Positions 33,181-41,523 of a stretch of 64,000 nucleotides of DNA are shown piece by piece. The stretch is from Microvirga zambiensis WSM3693. Lineage in GTDB: Bacteria; Pseudomonadota; Alphaproteobacteria; Rhizobiales; Beijerinckiaceae. Both the position numbers and the translations under genes were made by a program. The stretch lies in contig NZ_JAERQD010000029.1 of assembly GCF_016735695.1 (NCBI RefSeq), forward strand, positions 1-64,000, written 5' to 3'. Positions within the stretch are counted from its first letter, which is position 1. Each line of letters begins with the position of its first letter. The notes beneath the pieces are model-generated. The model ran no database searches. It had not been told where the DNA came from and worked only from the letters and a program-made list of their open reading frames with translations.

Positions 33181-33975
33181 TTACGGCTTGGGGGCAGCCG
33201 GAGCCGCAGCGCCAAGAGCAGGAGCGCCGGGAGCAGCAGTGCCGCTCTGGCCCTGAAGCATCTTCTGACGCATCTCTTCGCTCTTCTTCTGCAGCTCTTC
33301 CTGAAGCTTCTTCTGCTGTTCCTCGAGCACCTTCGGATCGATCGGAGGACCGTCGAAGGCCTTGCCGAAGCCGGCGGCGGGAACGGCGAAGGTGATCTCG
33401 CGGCCCATCTGGTTCTGGACGCTGACGTTCAGGTTGCTGCCCTTCTTGATCGCGGCGATGAAGTCGTCCTTCACCTGAGCCTCGGCGAAGCAGCCGTTGG
33501 GCAGGCACATGACATAGCGGCCGGGGGTGGCCTGACCCTGATCGACGGCGAAGCGCAGGCCCGGCTGCAGCAGCAGGCCGAGCGGCATCACGAAGCGGAC
33601 GACCTTCTGCGGCTGCTGGCCCTTCACGTCATAGACGGCGAGAGCGAGAACCGGCTGACCCTGATCCGAGACGAAGTCGCGGGTGGTGTAGCAGATCTCG
33701 GTGTTGGTGTTCTGGTCCTTGCCGCAGACCTTGGTCCATTCCGGCTGGGACGGCTCGGCCTTCACCTGCACGACGGTCGGGCCGGCATTCTGCTGCGCCG
33801 GAGCAGCGCCCGGAGCGGGCTGCTGCGGGGCTGGAGCGGCGGGACGGGCCGGCTGCGCGGCCGGGCGCTGGGCCGGAGCGGTCTGAGCCAGAACGGGTGC
33901 GCTCACCAGAAGAGCCAAGGCGGTCGCCAGGCCACGGGTCCCCCCCAGGCTCGCGAAGCGTGTCGCGAAAGACAT
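33181..33975 (-). CDS. Invasion-associated locus B (IalB) family protein
   Basis: A 264-residue exported protein. The signal peptide (about 1-30, ATALALLVSAPVLAQ) precedes a Pro/Ala/Gln-rich linker (about 32-65) and the IalB domain (WTKVCGKDQNTNTEICYTTR ... LGLLLQPGLRFAVDQG ... YVMCLPNGCFAEAQV). Its paired Cys residues likely form disulfides. After it comes a helical KKLQEELQKKSEEMRQKM tail and a second Ala/Pro stretch. The family is widespread in rhizobia and was named for Bartonella erythrocyte invasion, but its general role in the periplasm is unknown. The start at 33975 has AGAGG 9 nt upstream; a longer frame is unlikely. Confidence 0.88.
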   Translation of the reverse strand: MSFATRFASLGGTRGLATALALLVSAPVLAQTAPAQRPAAQPARPAAPAPQQPAPGAAPAQQNAGPTVVQVKAEPSQPEWTKVCGKDQNTNTEICYTTRDFVSDQGQPVLALAVYDVKGQQPQKVVRFVMPLGLLLQPGLRFAVDQGQATPGRYVMCLPNGCFAEAQVKDDFIAAIKKGSNLNVSVQNQMGREITFAVPAAGFGKAFDGPPIDPKVLEEQQKKLQEELQKKSEEMRQKMLQGQSGTAAPGAPALGAAAPAAPKP

Positions 33976-34191
33976 ATGTTTGATCCTCTTCAGTCGAAAG
34001 ACCGGCTTTCGAATAGGCCGTTTATCCGGCGCGTTCTTAACCTGCGATGACGTGGTCAAATCCTTGCCGAATGTGGCGAAGACAAGACGTGTGGCGCTCC
34101 TTTAACCTTTCGCGTGCTAGGTTTCCAGTCACCCTGGGCAATTTTCTGTACAACATTGCCCCTAGAGTCATCGTCTCGTACCGGGAACGTC

Positions 34192-36003
34192 ATGGGCCGC
34201 TGGCTTATACGGAAATTGCTGTTTTGTGCTGCCTTCGCCTTGTCGGGCCATAACCTCGCTTCCGCAGAGGGGGTGGAGACGCTGCGGCATGGCATCGCGA
34301 TGCATGGGCAGCCCTCCCTCGCGCCCGATTTCGATCACCTGCCCTACGCGAATCCGCAGGCCCCGAAAGGCGGACGAATCACGCTGGCGCTCCAGGGCAC
34401 CTTCGACAGCCTCAACCCGCTGATCGTGCTCGGCGTCGCTCCCGATGTGGTGCCGCGCTACGTGCTCCAGAGCCTGATGCTGCGCTCCACGGACGAACCG
34501 TTCACCGTCTACGGTCTCGTTGCCCGCTCGGTCGAGATGCCTGAGGATCGGAGTTCGATCACCTTCCACCTCGACCCTCGCGCCCGCTTCTCCGACGGCC
34601 ATCTGCTGACCGCCGAGGACGTGCGCTTCTCGTTCGAGATGCTGAAGAAGTACGGAAAGCCGTTCCACCGGTCGAGCTTCGGCCAGGTCAAAGCGGTCGA
34701 GATCCTCGACCCGCACCGGATCCGGTTCGATCTGACCGGCTCGAACGACCGGGAATTGCCCCTGATCATCGGGACGATGGCGATCTTTCCGGCGCATGCG
34801 ACGAACCCTGAGACGTTCGACAAGACGTCGCTCGCCCCACCTATCGGCTCCGGCCCTTATGCCCTGACCGAGGTCAGGCCGGGCGAGCGGGTCGTGCTAA
34901 AGAGCCGCGAGGACTATTGGGGCAAGGATCTGCCGGTCACCCGGGGCCTCTATAATTTCGATGAGATCCGCTACGATTTCTATCGCGACGCCAACAGCTT
35001 GTTCGAGGCCTTTAAGGCAGGACTTTACGATTTCAGGATCGAGGGCGATCCTGGGCAATGGGCAACGGGCTACGACATCCCGGCAGTCAGAGACGGCCGC
35101 ATCGTCCGGGAGACCATGACCACCCGGGTCCCCAAGGGCATGAACGGCTTCGTCTTCAACACGCGCAAACCGCTTTTCGCGGATATTCGGGTGCGCGAGG
35201 CCCTGACCTACCTGTTCGACTTCGACTGGGTGAACCGCAACCTGTATTTCGGTCAGCTGACCCGCTCGAACAGCTATTTCTCCGGGTCGGATCTCGCCGC
35301 CGCCAGCAGACCGGCGGATGATCGGGAACGTGCCTTGCTGGCTCCCTTCCCCGATGCCGTCCGGCCGGACATCCTCGAAGGCCGTTGGGAGCCTCCAGCC
35401 GGCGACGGATCGGGCCGGGACCGGGAGATGGCACGGCGTGCCCTCGCCCTGCTCTCCGAAGTCGGCTGGACGCTCGACAACGACGTTCTGCGCAAGAAGG
35501 GAACCGGAGAGGCCTTCGCCTTCGAGATGCTCGTCAATTCCCGCCAGCAGGAGCGGCTCGCGCTCAATTTCTCGCAATCCTTAAGCCGTATAGGCATCCA
35601 GGCGCGCGTGCGCCTCGTCGACGACGTGCAATACTGGCGCCGTCTCGCCCGGTTCGACTTCGACATGGTGCAATGGCTCTGGCCCGGGACACCCTCTCCC
35701 GGCAACGAACAGCGCAACCGCTGGGGCTCGGCGGCGGCGCAAAGGAGTGGGTCGCTCAACCACGCCGGGATTACCTCAGCTGCCATCGACCGGCTCCTCG
35801 ACGCCCTTTTGGAGGCGAGAAGCCGGGACGATTTCGTATCGGCCGTTCGCGCCCTCGACCGTGCGCTGCTGTCAGGATTTTATGCTGTCCCCCTGTTTTA
35901 TCTGAAAGATCAATGGCTTGCCTATAGCAGCGACCTCCGGCGCCCGGAGAAGACGCCATTGATGGGAACGAATATCGACACCTGGTGGAGGCAGCCGAAA
36001 TAG
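34192..36003 (+). CDS. Extracellular solute-binding protein, family 5 (YejA-like)
   Basis: A 603-residue periplasmic binding protein. A signal peptide (about 1-24, KLLFCAAFALSGHNLASA) is followed by HGIAMHGQPSLAPDFDHLPY and ANPQAPKGGRITLALQGTFD, the opening of the oligopeptide/microcin C-binding YejA group. Further family marks are SDGHLLTAEDVRFSFEML, GSGPYALTEVRPG and GFVFNTRKPLFADIRVREAL. Such proteins deliver peptides to YejBEF permeases, but no permease or ATPase gene adjoins it here, so it is an orphan that may share a transporter encoded elsewhere. The start at 34192 has GGGAA 4 nt upstream. Confidence 0.88.
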   Translation: MGRWLIRKLLFCAAFALSGHNLASAEGVETLRHGIAMHGQPSLAPDFDHLPYANPQAPKGGRITLALQGTFDSLNPLIVLGVAPDVVPRYVLQSLMLRSTDEPFTVYGLVARSVEMPEDRSSITFHLDPRARFSDGHLLTAEDVRFSFEMLKKYGKPFHRSSFGQVKAVEILDPHRIRFDLTGSNDRELPLIIGTMAIFPAHATNPETFDKTSLAPPIGSGPYALTEVRPGERVVLKSREDYWGKDLPVTRGLYNFDEIRYDFYRDANSLFEAFKAGLYDFRIEGDPGQWATGYDIPAVRDGRIVRETMTTRVPKGMNGFVFNTRKPLFADIRVREALTYLFDFDWVNRNLYFGQLTRSNSYFSGSDLAAASRPADDRERALLAPFPDAVRPDILEGRWEPPAGDGSGRDREMARRALALLSEVGWTLDNDVLRKKGTGEAFAFEMLVNSRQQERLALNFSQSLSRIGIQARVRLVDDVQYWRRLARFDFDMVQWLWPGTPSPGNEQRNRWGSAAAQRSGSLNHAGITSAAIDRLLDALLEARSRDDFVSAVRALDRALLSGFYAVPLFYLKDQWLAYSSDLRRPEKTPLMGTNIDTWWRQPK

Positions 36004-36131
36004 CGGCATCCTTCCGGTTTCGGCTCCATATTGTTGAGCTTGCGTTCATGTAGCCCGTGAAACTAATGCTCTGCTTCGACGTTGGTGAACACCTCCTGTC
36101 TCACTGTCGCGTCTCATCGCAGGGTATCGCC

Positions 36132-36476
36132 ATGAATGGAATGCCGAAGGTCCTCGTCGTCGATAACGGCGAGCGTGCTCCCGAGAGCGCTCTGTCCGCA
36201 GAGCTCGCCGGCATGGGATACGCGAGCGTGACGACGCCCTTCGAGACCGCCGATGACGTCCTGGCCCTGATCCCGAGCCCGGCGGCGGTGGTGCTGCAGA
36301 TGCCGCGCCATGCCGGATGGGCGGAGCGCCGGCGCTTCCTCGGCCTCGCCCGTCGTCTGCGCAAGAACATGGCGGAGAGCGGCACCCCTGTCATCATCAC
36401 GGGCGGGGTGGCAGGAGCCGCGACGATGCTGCAGAACGAACTCGGCGTTCGGACAGTCGCGTCACCCGACTTCTAG
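36132..36476 (+). CDS. Receiver-like protein lacking the phospho-acceptor (hypothetical)
   Basis: A 114-residue protein. The ATG at 36132 has AGGG 7 nt upstream; the open frame extends further back without support. PKVLVVDNGERAPESALSAE looks like the first strand-helix of a response-regulator receiver, and VVLQMPRHAGWAERRRFL takes the place of the strand bearing the phosphorylated Asp, here Gln. PVIITGGVAGAATML resembles the Thr-bearing strand, while the conserved Lys is missing near the end (VRTVASPDF). It is therefore probably a pseudo-receiver acting by protein contact. Its last 4 bp overlap the end of the convergent hydrolase gene. Function is unknown. Confidence 0.65.
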   Translation: MNGMPKVLVVDNGERAPESALSAELAGMGYASVTTPFETADDVLALIPSPAAVVLQMPRHAGWAERRRFLGLARRLRKNMAESGTPVIITGGVAGAATMLQNELGVRTVASPDF

Positions 36477-37348
36477 TCCCTCAGCAAGGCAAAAGCCTCT
36501 TCTTCAGTGCAGGCCTCATTTTCGCTCGTCCGGAAATACGCGGCTGTCTGCGTGTTCCCTTGTTCCTGCTTCCGATAGACGGCAATCGTGCTGCCCGGTC
36601 CGCCTCCCGTATGTCCAACGACCTTCAGACCACCTGTCGTTTGTCCGGTCATGACGCCGAGGCCGTATCCCGGGATGGCCCAGGGTCGCCCCGGCACCGG
36701 ACCGGGAAGCACCAACGGGGACAGCATTTCCTGCTTGAGATCCGACGGCAGCAGGTCGCCGGCGAATAGCCGATCGAGCAGATACGCCGCCTCCTCGACA
36801 GGTCCCACCAGCAGGCCGTGATAAACCCAGCCGGGATGATACCCCGCGGCGTTTCCCATGGTCGCCGAGTCGAGATCCGCCCTCGTGCGCGCAAAGCAAG
36901 CGCCTTCGATACCGAGCGGCTTCAAAACAAGACGCTGCAATGCCTCGCCGATGTCTGCGCCCGTTGCGACCTCAATCTGCCGAGCGACGAACAGGTAGCC
37001 GATATTGGAGTAGGCCCACCCCTCGCCCACGGGATAGCGAAGGCGGTCGGCATCGAGCCGGTCCAGAAGGTGCGGAACCTGCCAGGGCTCGTCGCCGCGT
37101 TCCACGGCCTCATGGTAGGGGCGAAAGCCGCCGTAATTCGTCAGCCCGGATCGATGCTGCAGCAGATGGCGCAAGGTATAGGGTTTGCCTTCGAGCGGCT
37201 CGTCCAAAGCGACCGCTCCGTCGCGCACGAGCGACAGAGCCGCAGCAGCAAGAACCGTCTTGGTAAAGCTCCACCAGGGTACGATCCTCCGGGAATCGCG
37301 CGCACCGACCACGCACCCGTCTTCGATCGAGGCCCAAGCTTCCACCAT
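36473..37348 (-). CDS. Serine hydrolase, class C beta-lactamase-like
   Basis: A 291-residue member of the penicillin-binding-protein/beta-lactamase family. It has the catalytic SFTK (S-x-x-K), YSN (Y-x-N) in the middle of the sequence, and HTGG (K/H-T-G) near the C-terminus. It is shorter than typical AmpC or EstB enzymes, with no signal peptide and little before the SxxK motif, so it is probably a cytoplasmic esterase or peptidase rather than a beta-lactamase. Its ATG shares one base with the mfd stop (TGATG), so it is translated after mfd. The biological substrate is unknown. Confidence 0.82.
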   Translation of the reverse strand: MVEAWASIEDGCVVGARDSRRIVPWWSFTKTVLAAAALSLVRDGAVALDEPLEGKPYTLRHLLQHRSGLTNYGGFRPYHEAVERGDEPWQVPHLLDRLDADRLRYPVGEGWAYSNIGYLFVARQIEVATGADIGEALQRLVLKPLGIEGACFARTRADLDSATMGNAAGYHPGWVYHGLLVGPVEEAAYLLDRLFAGDLLPSDLKQEMLSPLVLPGPVPGRPWAIPGYGLGVMTGQTTGGLKVVGHTGGGPGSTIAVYRKQEQGNTQTAAYFRTSENEACTEEEAFALLRD

Positions 37349-40300
37349 CAGGCCGCCTTCTTCTCCGCAATACGCACGAGGCTGCGCAGGATCGTCGTCG
37401 AGGCCTTAAGCCGCTCGTCCGGCGTCTCGACGTCGCGGACGAACACGATCTTCATGTCGGGACGCACCTTCGCGAAGGAGGCCTGCTCCGTGACATAGGA
37501 GATGAGGCCGGTCGGATTGGCGAAGGAGTTGTCGCGGAAGGAGATGATGATGCCCTTCGGCCCGCCATCCACCTTCTCCACATTGGCGCGGCGGCAGAGC
37601 ACCTTGATCGCCATGATCTTGAGCAGCTGATCGACCTCCGACGGCACCGGCCCGAACCGGTCGACGAGCTCCGCCCGGAAGGCATCGATCTCCTGGTCGG
37701 TCTCGAAGGTCGAAAGGCGCCGATAAAGCCCGAGCCGCAGCTGCAGGTCGGCGATATAGCTCTCCGGGATCATCACTGGCGCGCCGACGGCGATGGTGGG
37801 CGACCATTGATCCTCCGTCGGCTCCTCGATGCCGGCCTTCAGCTGCGCCACCGCCTCTTCCAGCATCTGCTGATAGAGCTCGTAGCCGACCTCCTTGATA
37901 TGGCCGGATTGCTCCTCGCCCAGAAGATTGCCCGCGCCGCGGATGTCGAGATCGTGCGAGGCGAGCTGGAAGCCTGCACCGAGAGTATCCAGCGTCTGCA
38001 GAACTTTAAGACGCCGCTCGGCCTGCACCGTCAGCGATTTGTTGGCCGGCACCGAGAACAGGGCATAGGCGCGCGTCTTGGAACGCCCGACGCGCCCGCG
38101 CAGCTGGTAGAGCTGCGACAGGCCGAACATGTCGGCGCGATGGACGATCAGCGTGTTGGCGGTCGGGATATCGAGGCCCGATTCCACGATGGTCGTCGAG
38201 AGCAGGATGTCGTACTTGCCCTCGTAGAAGGCGGTCATGACGTCTTCGAGCTGCCCCGCCGCCATCTGGCCATGCGCAACCGCCACCTTCGCCTCCGGCA
38301 CCTCCTTGTCGAGAAAGGCCTTCACGTCGCCGAGATCGTCGAGACGCGGTACCACGTAGAAGGCTTGGCCCCCGCGATAGCGCTCGCGCAGCAGCGCCTC
38401 GCGGATGAGAAGCGGATCGAACGGCGTGATGAAGGTGCGCACCGCGAGGCGATCGACCGGCGGCGTCGTGATCAACGAGAGCTCGCGTACGCCTGTCAGG
38501 GCCAGCTGCAGGGTGCGCGGGATCGGCGTTGCCGACAGCGTCAGCACGTGAACCTCGGCACGAAGCTCCTTCAGGCGCTCCTTGTGAGACACGCCGAAAT
38601 GCTGCTCCTCATCGACGATGATAAGGCCGAGATCCTTGAACTTGATGGTCTTGCCAAGAAGCGCATGGGTGCCGATGACGATGTCGACCGAGCCGTCGGC
38701 CAGGCCCTCTTTCGTCTTCTTCATCTCGGCGGCCGGCACGAAGCGCGAAGCCTGCGCGACGTTGAGCGGCAGGCCGCGGAAGCGGTCGCAGAAGGTGCGG
38801 TAATGCTGGCGGGAAAGAAGCGTCGTCGGCACCACCACGGCCACCTGCTTGCCGCCCATGGCGGCGACGAAGGCCGCGCGCAAAGCCACCTCCGTCTTGC
38901 CGAAGCCGACGTCGCCGCAGACGAGGCGATCCATCGGACGGCCGGAAGCCATGTCGTCGAGGACCGCCTCGATGGCGTTGAGCTGGTCCTCGGTTTCGTC
39001 ATAGGGGAAACGGGCAGCGAACTCGTCGTAGAGCCCTTCCGGCGGCGTCAGGCGCGGCGCGTCCTTGAGAATTCGCGCGGCGGCGATCTTCATGAGCGCG
39101 CCCGCCATCTCACGGATGCGCTGCTTCATGCGCGCCTTGCGCGCCTGCCAGGCTCCGCCACCGAGCTTATCGAGCTGGACTTCCGTCTCTTCCGACCCGT
39201 AGCGGGTCAGAAGATCGATGTTCTCGACCGGCAGGAAAAGCCGGTCGCCGCCGGCATAATGCAGCTCGAGGCAGTCGTGCGGCGCACCTGCGGCCTCGAT
39301 GGTCTTCAGCCCCTCGAAGCGCCCGATGCCGTGATCCACGTGGACGACCAGATCGCCCGGCGTAAGCGCCGCAACCTCGGTCAAAAAGTCCTGCGGCCGC
39401 TTGGACTTGCGTTTCTGGCGCACGAGACGGTCGCCGAGAATGTCCTGCTCGCTGATGACGGCGAGGTCCGCCGTCTCGAAGCCCGATTCCAAGGGCCAGA
39501 TGCCGACCGGGATCTCATTGCGCGGATAGGCCATCGCGTCCGAGAAGCGCGCGATCGGCTTGGTCTGGCGCAGGTCGTGATCCTGCAGCACGTGGGATAA
39601 CCGCTCGCGCGAGCCTTCCGTCCAGGCGCCGAGCATCACGCGTTTCTTAGCCGCCTGCAGGTCGCGGATATGGCGAATGACGGCCTCGAACACGTTGGCG
39701 TTCTCGTCCGCCCGTTCGGCGATGAAGTTGCGGCCCTGTCGCGCCTCGCAGTCGATGACGAGCTTTCCAGGCGATTCCGGGATCGCGAAAGGTGTCAGAC
39801 GCGCAAGCGGAAGTTTCGCGGTGCGCTCAGACCATTCCTCCGGCTTGAAGTAGAGGGCATCCGGCGGCAGCGGGCGATAAGGCGCGACACCAGGCTGGTT
39901 CTGCCCCATCGCCTCCCGGCGGGCATCGTAATAGTCCTTCACCTGCGAAAGCCGCTCGCCGGCTGCATCGTCGGCCAGCGCATCGAACACCACCGGCACG
40001 TCGGGCAGATAATCGAACAGGGTATCGAGATGGTCGTGGAACAGCGGCATCCAGTGCTCGAGGCCCGGGTAGCGCCGCCCCTCGCTGATCGCCTCATAGA
40101 GCCGGTCGTCGCGGGTCGGCGCGCCGAAGGCCGCCACATAGGCCTGCCGGAAGCGCTTGATGCTCTCGGTGGTGAGCTGCACCTCGCTCATGGGCACGAG
40201 GTCGAGGGAGCGCAGGGTGCCGACCGTGCGCTGGGTCTCCGGATCGAAGGCGCGGATCGATTCCAGCGCGTCGCCGAAGAAGTCGAGGCGGACCGGATTG

Positions 40301-40869
40301 GGCAGGCCTGCCGGGAAGAGATCGATGATGCCGCCGCGCACCGCGTATTCGCCCGTGTCCCGAACCGTGCCGGTGCGCAGGAAGCCGTTGGCCTCGAGCC
40401 AGCCGATCAGCTGGGTCGTGTCGACCACGTTGCCGGGGGCGGCGGAAAAGGTTTCGGCCGCGATGCGGGCCTTCGGCGGCACGCGCTGAACGAGGGCGTT
40501 CACTGTCGTCGAGAGGATGCGCGGCTTGTCCTCCGAAGTCTTCGACCGGGCCAGACGCGCCAGGGTCGTCATGCGCTGCGCGGTGATCGCGGTGTTGGGC
40601 GACACGCGGTCGTAGGGCTGGCAGTCCCAGGCCGGGAACGTGAGGATCTCGACCTCGGGCGCAATGAAGGCGAGGCTGTTGGCGAAATTCTGCTGCCGCT
40701 GCCCGTCGCGGGCCACATGCACCAGGACCGCCGGCCCCTCCACCTGCCCGGAGAGGCCGCGTGCGAGATCGGCGACGGCAAGCGCGTCGAAGCCGTCGGG
40801 CACGCCGGACAACGTCAGGCTTTGGCCCTTCTTCAGGGCATCGAGGGCACGGGTCAGGGCTGGCTTCAT
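37348..40869 (-). CDS. mfd: Transcription-repair coupling factor Mfd
   Basis: A 1173-residue ATP-dependent translocase that removes RNA polymerase stalled at DNA lesions and recruits UvrA. Domains in order: UvrB-like region (about 1-400), the RNAP-interaction domain (GDLVVHVDHGIGRFEGL, about 500-560), a RecG-like helicase with Walker A GDVGFGKTEVALRAAF and box II DEEQHFG, motif III TLSATPIPRTLQL, motif VI LYQLRGRVGRSKTRAYA, and the C-terminal TRCF domain. The full length is normal. It starts at ATG 40869 with about 270 bp of repeat-bearing DNA upstream. The serine hydrolase gene is coupled to its stop. Confidence 0.97.
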   Translation of the reverse strand: MKPALTRALDALKKGQSLTLSGVPDGFDALAVADLARGLSGQVEGPAVLVHVARDGQRQQNFANSLAFIAPEVEILTFPAWDCQPYDRVSPNTAITAQRMTTLARLARSKTSEDKPRILSTTVNALVQRVPPKARIAAETFSAAPGNVVDTTQLIGWLEANGFLRTGTVRDTGEYAVRGGIIDLFPAGLPNPVRLDFFGDALESIRAFDPETQRTVGTLRSLDLVPMSEVQLTTESIKRFRQAYVAAFGAPTRDDRLYEAISEGRRYPGLEHWMPLFHDHLDTLFDYLPDVPVVFDALADDAAGERLSQVKDYYDARREAMGQNQPGVAPYRPLPPDALYFKPEEWSERTAKLPLARLTPFAIPESPGKLVIDCEARQGRNFIAERADENANVFEAVIRHIRDLQAAKKRVMLGAWTEGSRERLSHVLQDHDLRQTKPIARFSDAMAYPRNEIPVGIWPLESGFETADLAVISEQDILGDRLVRQKRKSKRPQDFLTEVAALTPGDLVVHVDHGIGRFEGLKTIEAAGAPHDCLELHYAGGDRLFLPVENIDLLTRYGSEETEVQLDKLGGGAWQARKARMKQRIREMAGALMKIAAARILKDAPRLTPPEGLYDEFAARFPYDETEDQLNAIEAVLDDMASGRPMDRLVCGDVGFGKTEVALRAAFVAAMGGKQVAVVVPTTLLSRQHYRTFCDRFRGLPLNVAQASRFVPAAEMKKTKEGLADGSVDIVIGTHALLGKTIKFKDLGLIIVDEEQHFGVSHKERLKELRAEVHVLTLSATPIPRTLQLALTGVRELSLITTPPVDRLAVRTFITPFDPLLIREALLRERYRGGQAFYVVPRLDDLGDVKAFLDKEVPEAKVAVAHGQMAAGQLEDVMTAFYEGKYDILLSTTIVESGLDIPTANTLIVHRADMFGLSQLYQLRGRVGRSKTRAYALFSVPANKSLTVQAERRLKVLQTLDTLGAGFQLASHDLDIRGAGNLLGEEQSGHIKEVGYELYQQMLEEAVAQLKAGIEEPTEDQWSPTIAVGAPVMIPESYIADLQLRLGLYRRLSTFETDQEIDAFRAELVDRFGPVPSEVDQLLKIMAIKVLCRRANVEKVDGGPKGIIISFRDNSFANPTGLISYVTEQASFAKVRPDMKIVFVRDVETPDERLKASTTILRSLVRIAEKKAA

Positions 40870-41021
40870 GGCGAATTATCGGATCGTAGATAACAAGAAC
40901 GCGGGCTGGTCGGACCGGTTCGTTGGATGAGAGAAAAGAGGGACGATGTAGTCCGATGCCGGGCTATCTGTCATCCCCGGTTGAAGTTGCCTTTTCTCCC
41001 CTCGGGGAGACGCCCTCCCAC

Positions 41022-41109
41022 GTCATCACAGGCCTTGTGCCGGTGATCCAGATCGTGTGAGGCGCCTCGCTTCTCGCATCGGGATGGCCGGGACAAGCCC
41101 GGCCATGAC
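41022..41109 (-). repeat. GTCAT...ATGAC compound palindrome, second family, copy B
   Basis: An 88-bp element whose reverse complement starts GTCATGGCCGGG, has the stem with CCCGGCCAT, a central AGAAGCG and GGATCACCGGCAC, and ends GTGATGAC. It matches copy A at 31475-31581 in the opposite orientation. It lies in the gap between the mfd start and the sdhE stop. A further GTCATCCCCGG fragment near 40970 may be a degenerate relative. Confidence 0.7.
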
Positions 41110-41140
41110 GGGAAGCAACAGCGGCTCGCACCTCTTTATC

Positions 41141-41437
41141 TCAGCTATGGATCGGCGAGGTATGGGTGTGGAACGCCTTCAACCGCCGGAACAGGGGTGT
41201 GTCGTAGTTCTGCGGCGTTTCGATCTCGCCGGTAATCCAGCCGAGAAGATCCCGGTCGGTCACCTCGATCAGGCGCTCGAATTCGGCCAGATCCTCCTCG
41301 GAAAGCTCCCCGATCTCCGCATCGGCGAAGCGGCCCATGATTAGGTCCATCTCCCGCATGCCGCGGTGCCAGGAGCGATACAGGATCTGCCTGCGGCGGG
41401 TGTCGAGGCCGGCGCTGCTGCGTGTCGTTCCGCTCAT
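41141..41437 (-). CDS. sdhE: FAD assembly factor SdhE (succinate dehydrogenase assembly factor 2)
   Basis: A 98-residue protein of the SdhE/YgfY/Sdh5 family, which helps covalent attachment of FAD to the succinate dehydrogenase flavoprotein. The key motif is present as RRRQILYRSWHRGMREMDLI followed by MGRFAD. The RGxxE-type loop reads RGMREMD, and W in LLGWITG and a C-terminal NYDTPLFRRL complete the family pattern. It diverges from recG with 86 bp between starts, a gene arrangement common in alphaproteobacteria. Length is normal. Confidence 0.9.
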   Translation of the reverse strand: MSGTTRSSAGLDTRRRQILYRSWHRGMREMDLIMGRFADAEIGELSEEDLAEFERLIEVTDRDLLGWITGEIETPQNYDTPLFRRLKAFHTHTSPIHS

Positions 41438-41523
41438 GATTGCTCCGATCCGATAAGATTACGTCGCCTCAGGGCGGCTTGGCGGCTATATAACCATCTC
41501 CCTCCGACTTGCTACCCGTTTGA

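Noticed and set aside
37807-39600. Large plus-strand open frame opposite mfd
   Set aside because: It is antisense to the intact mfd gene and has the biased composition of a shadow frame.
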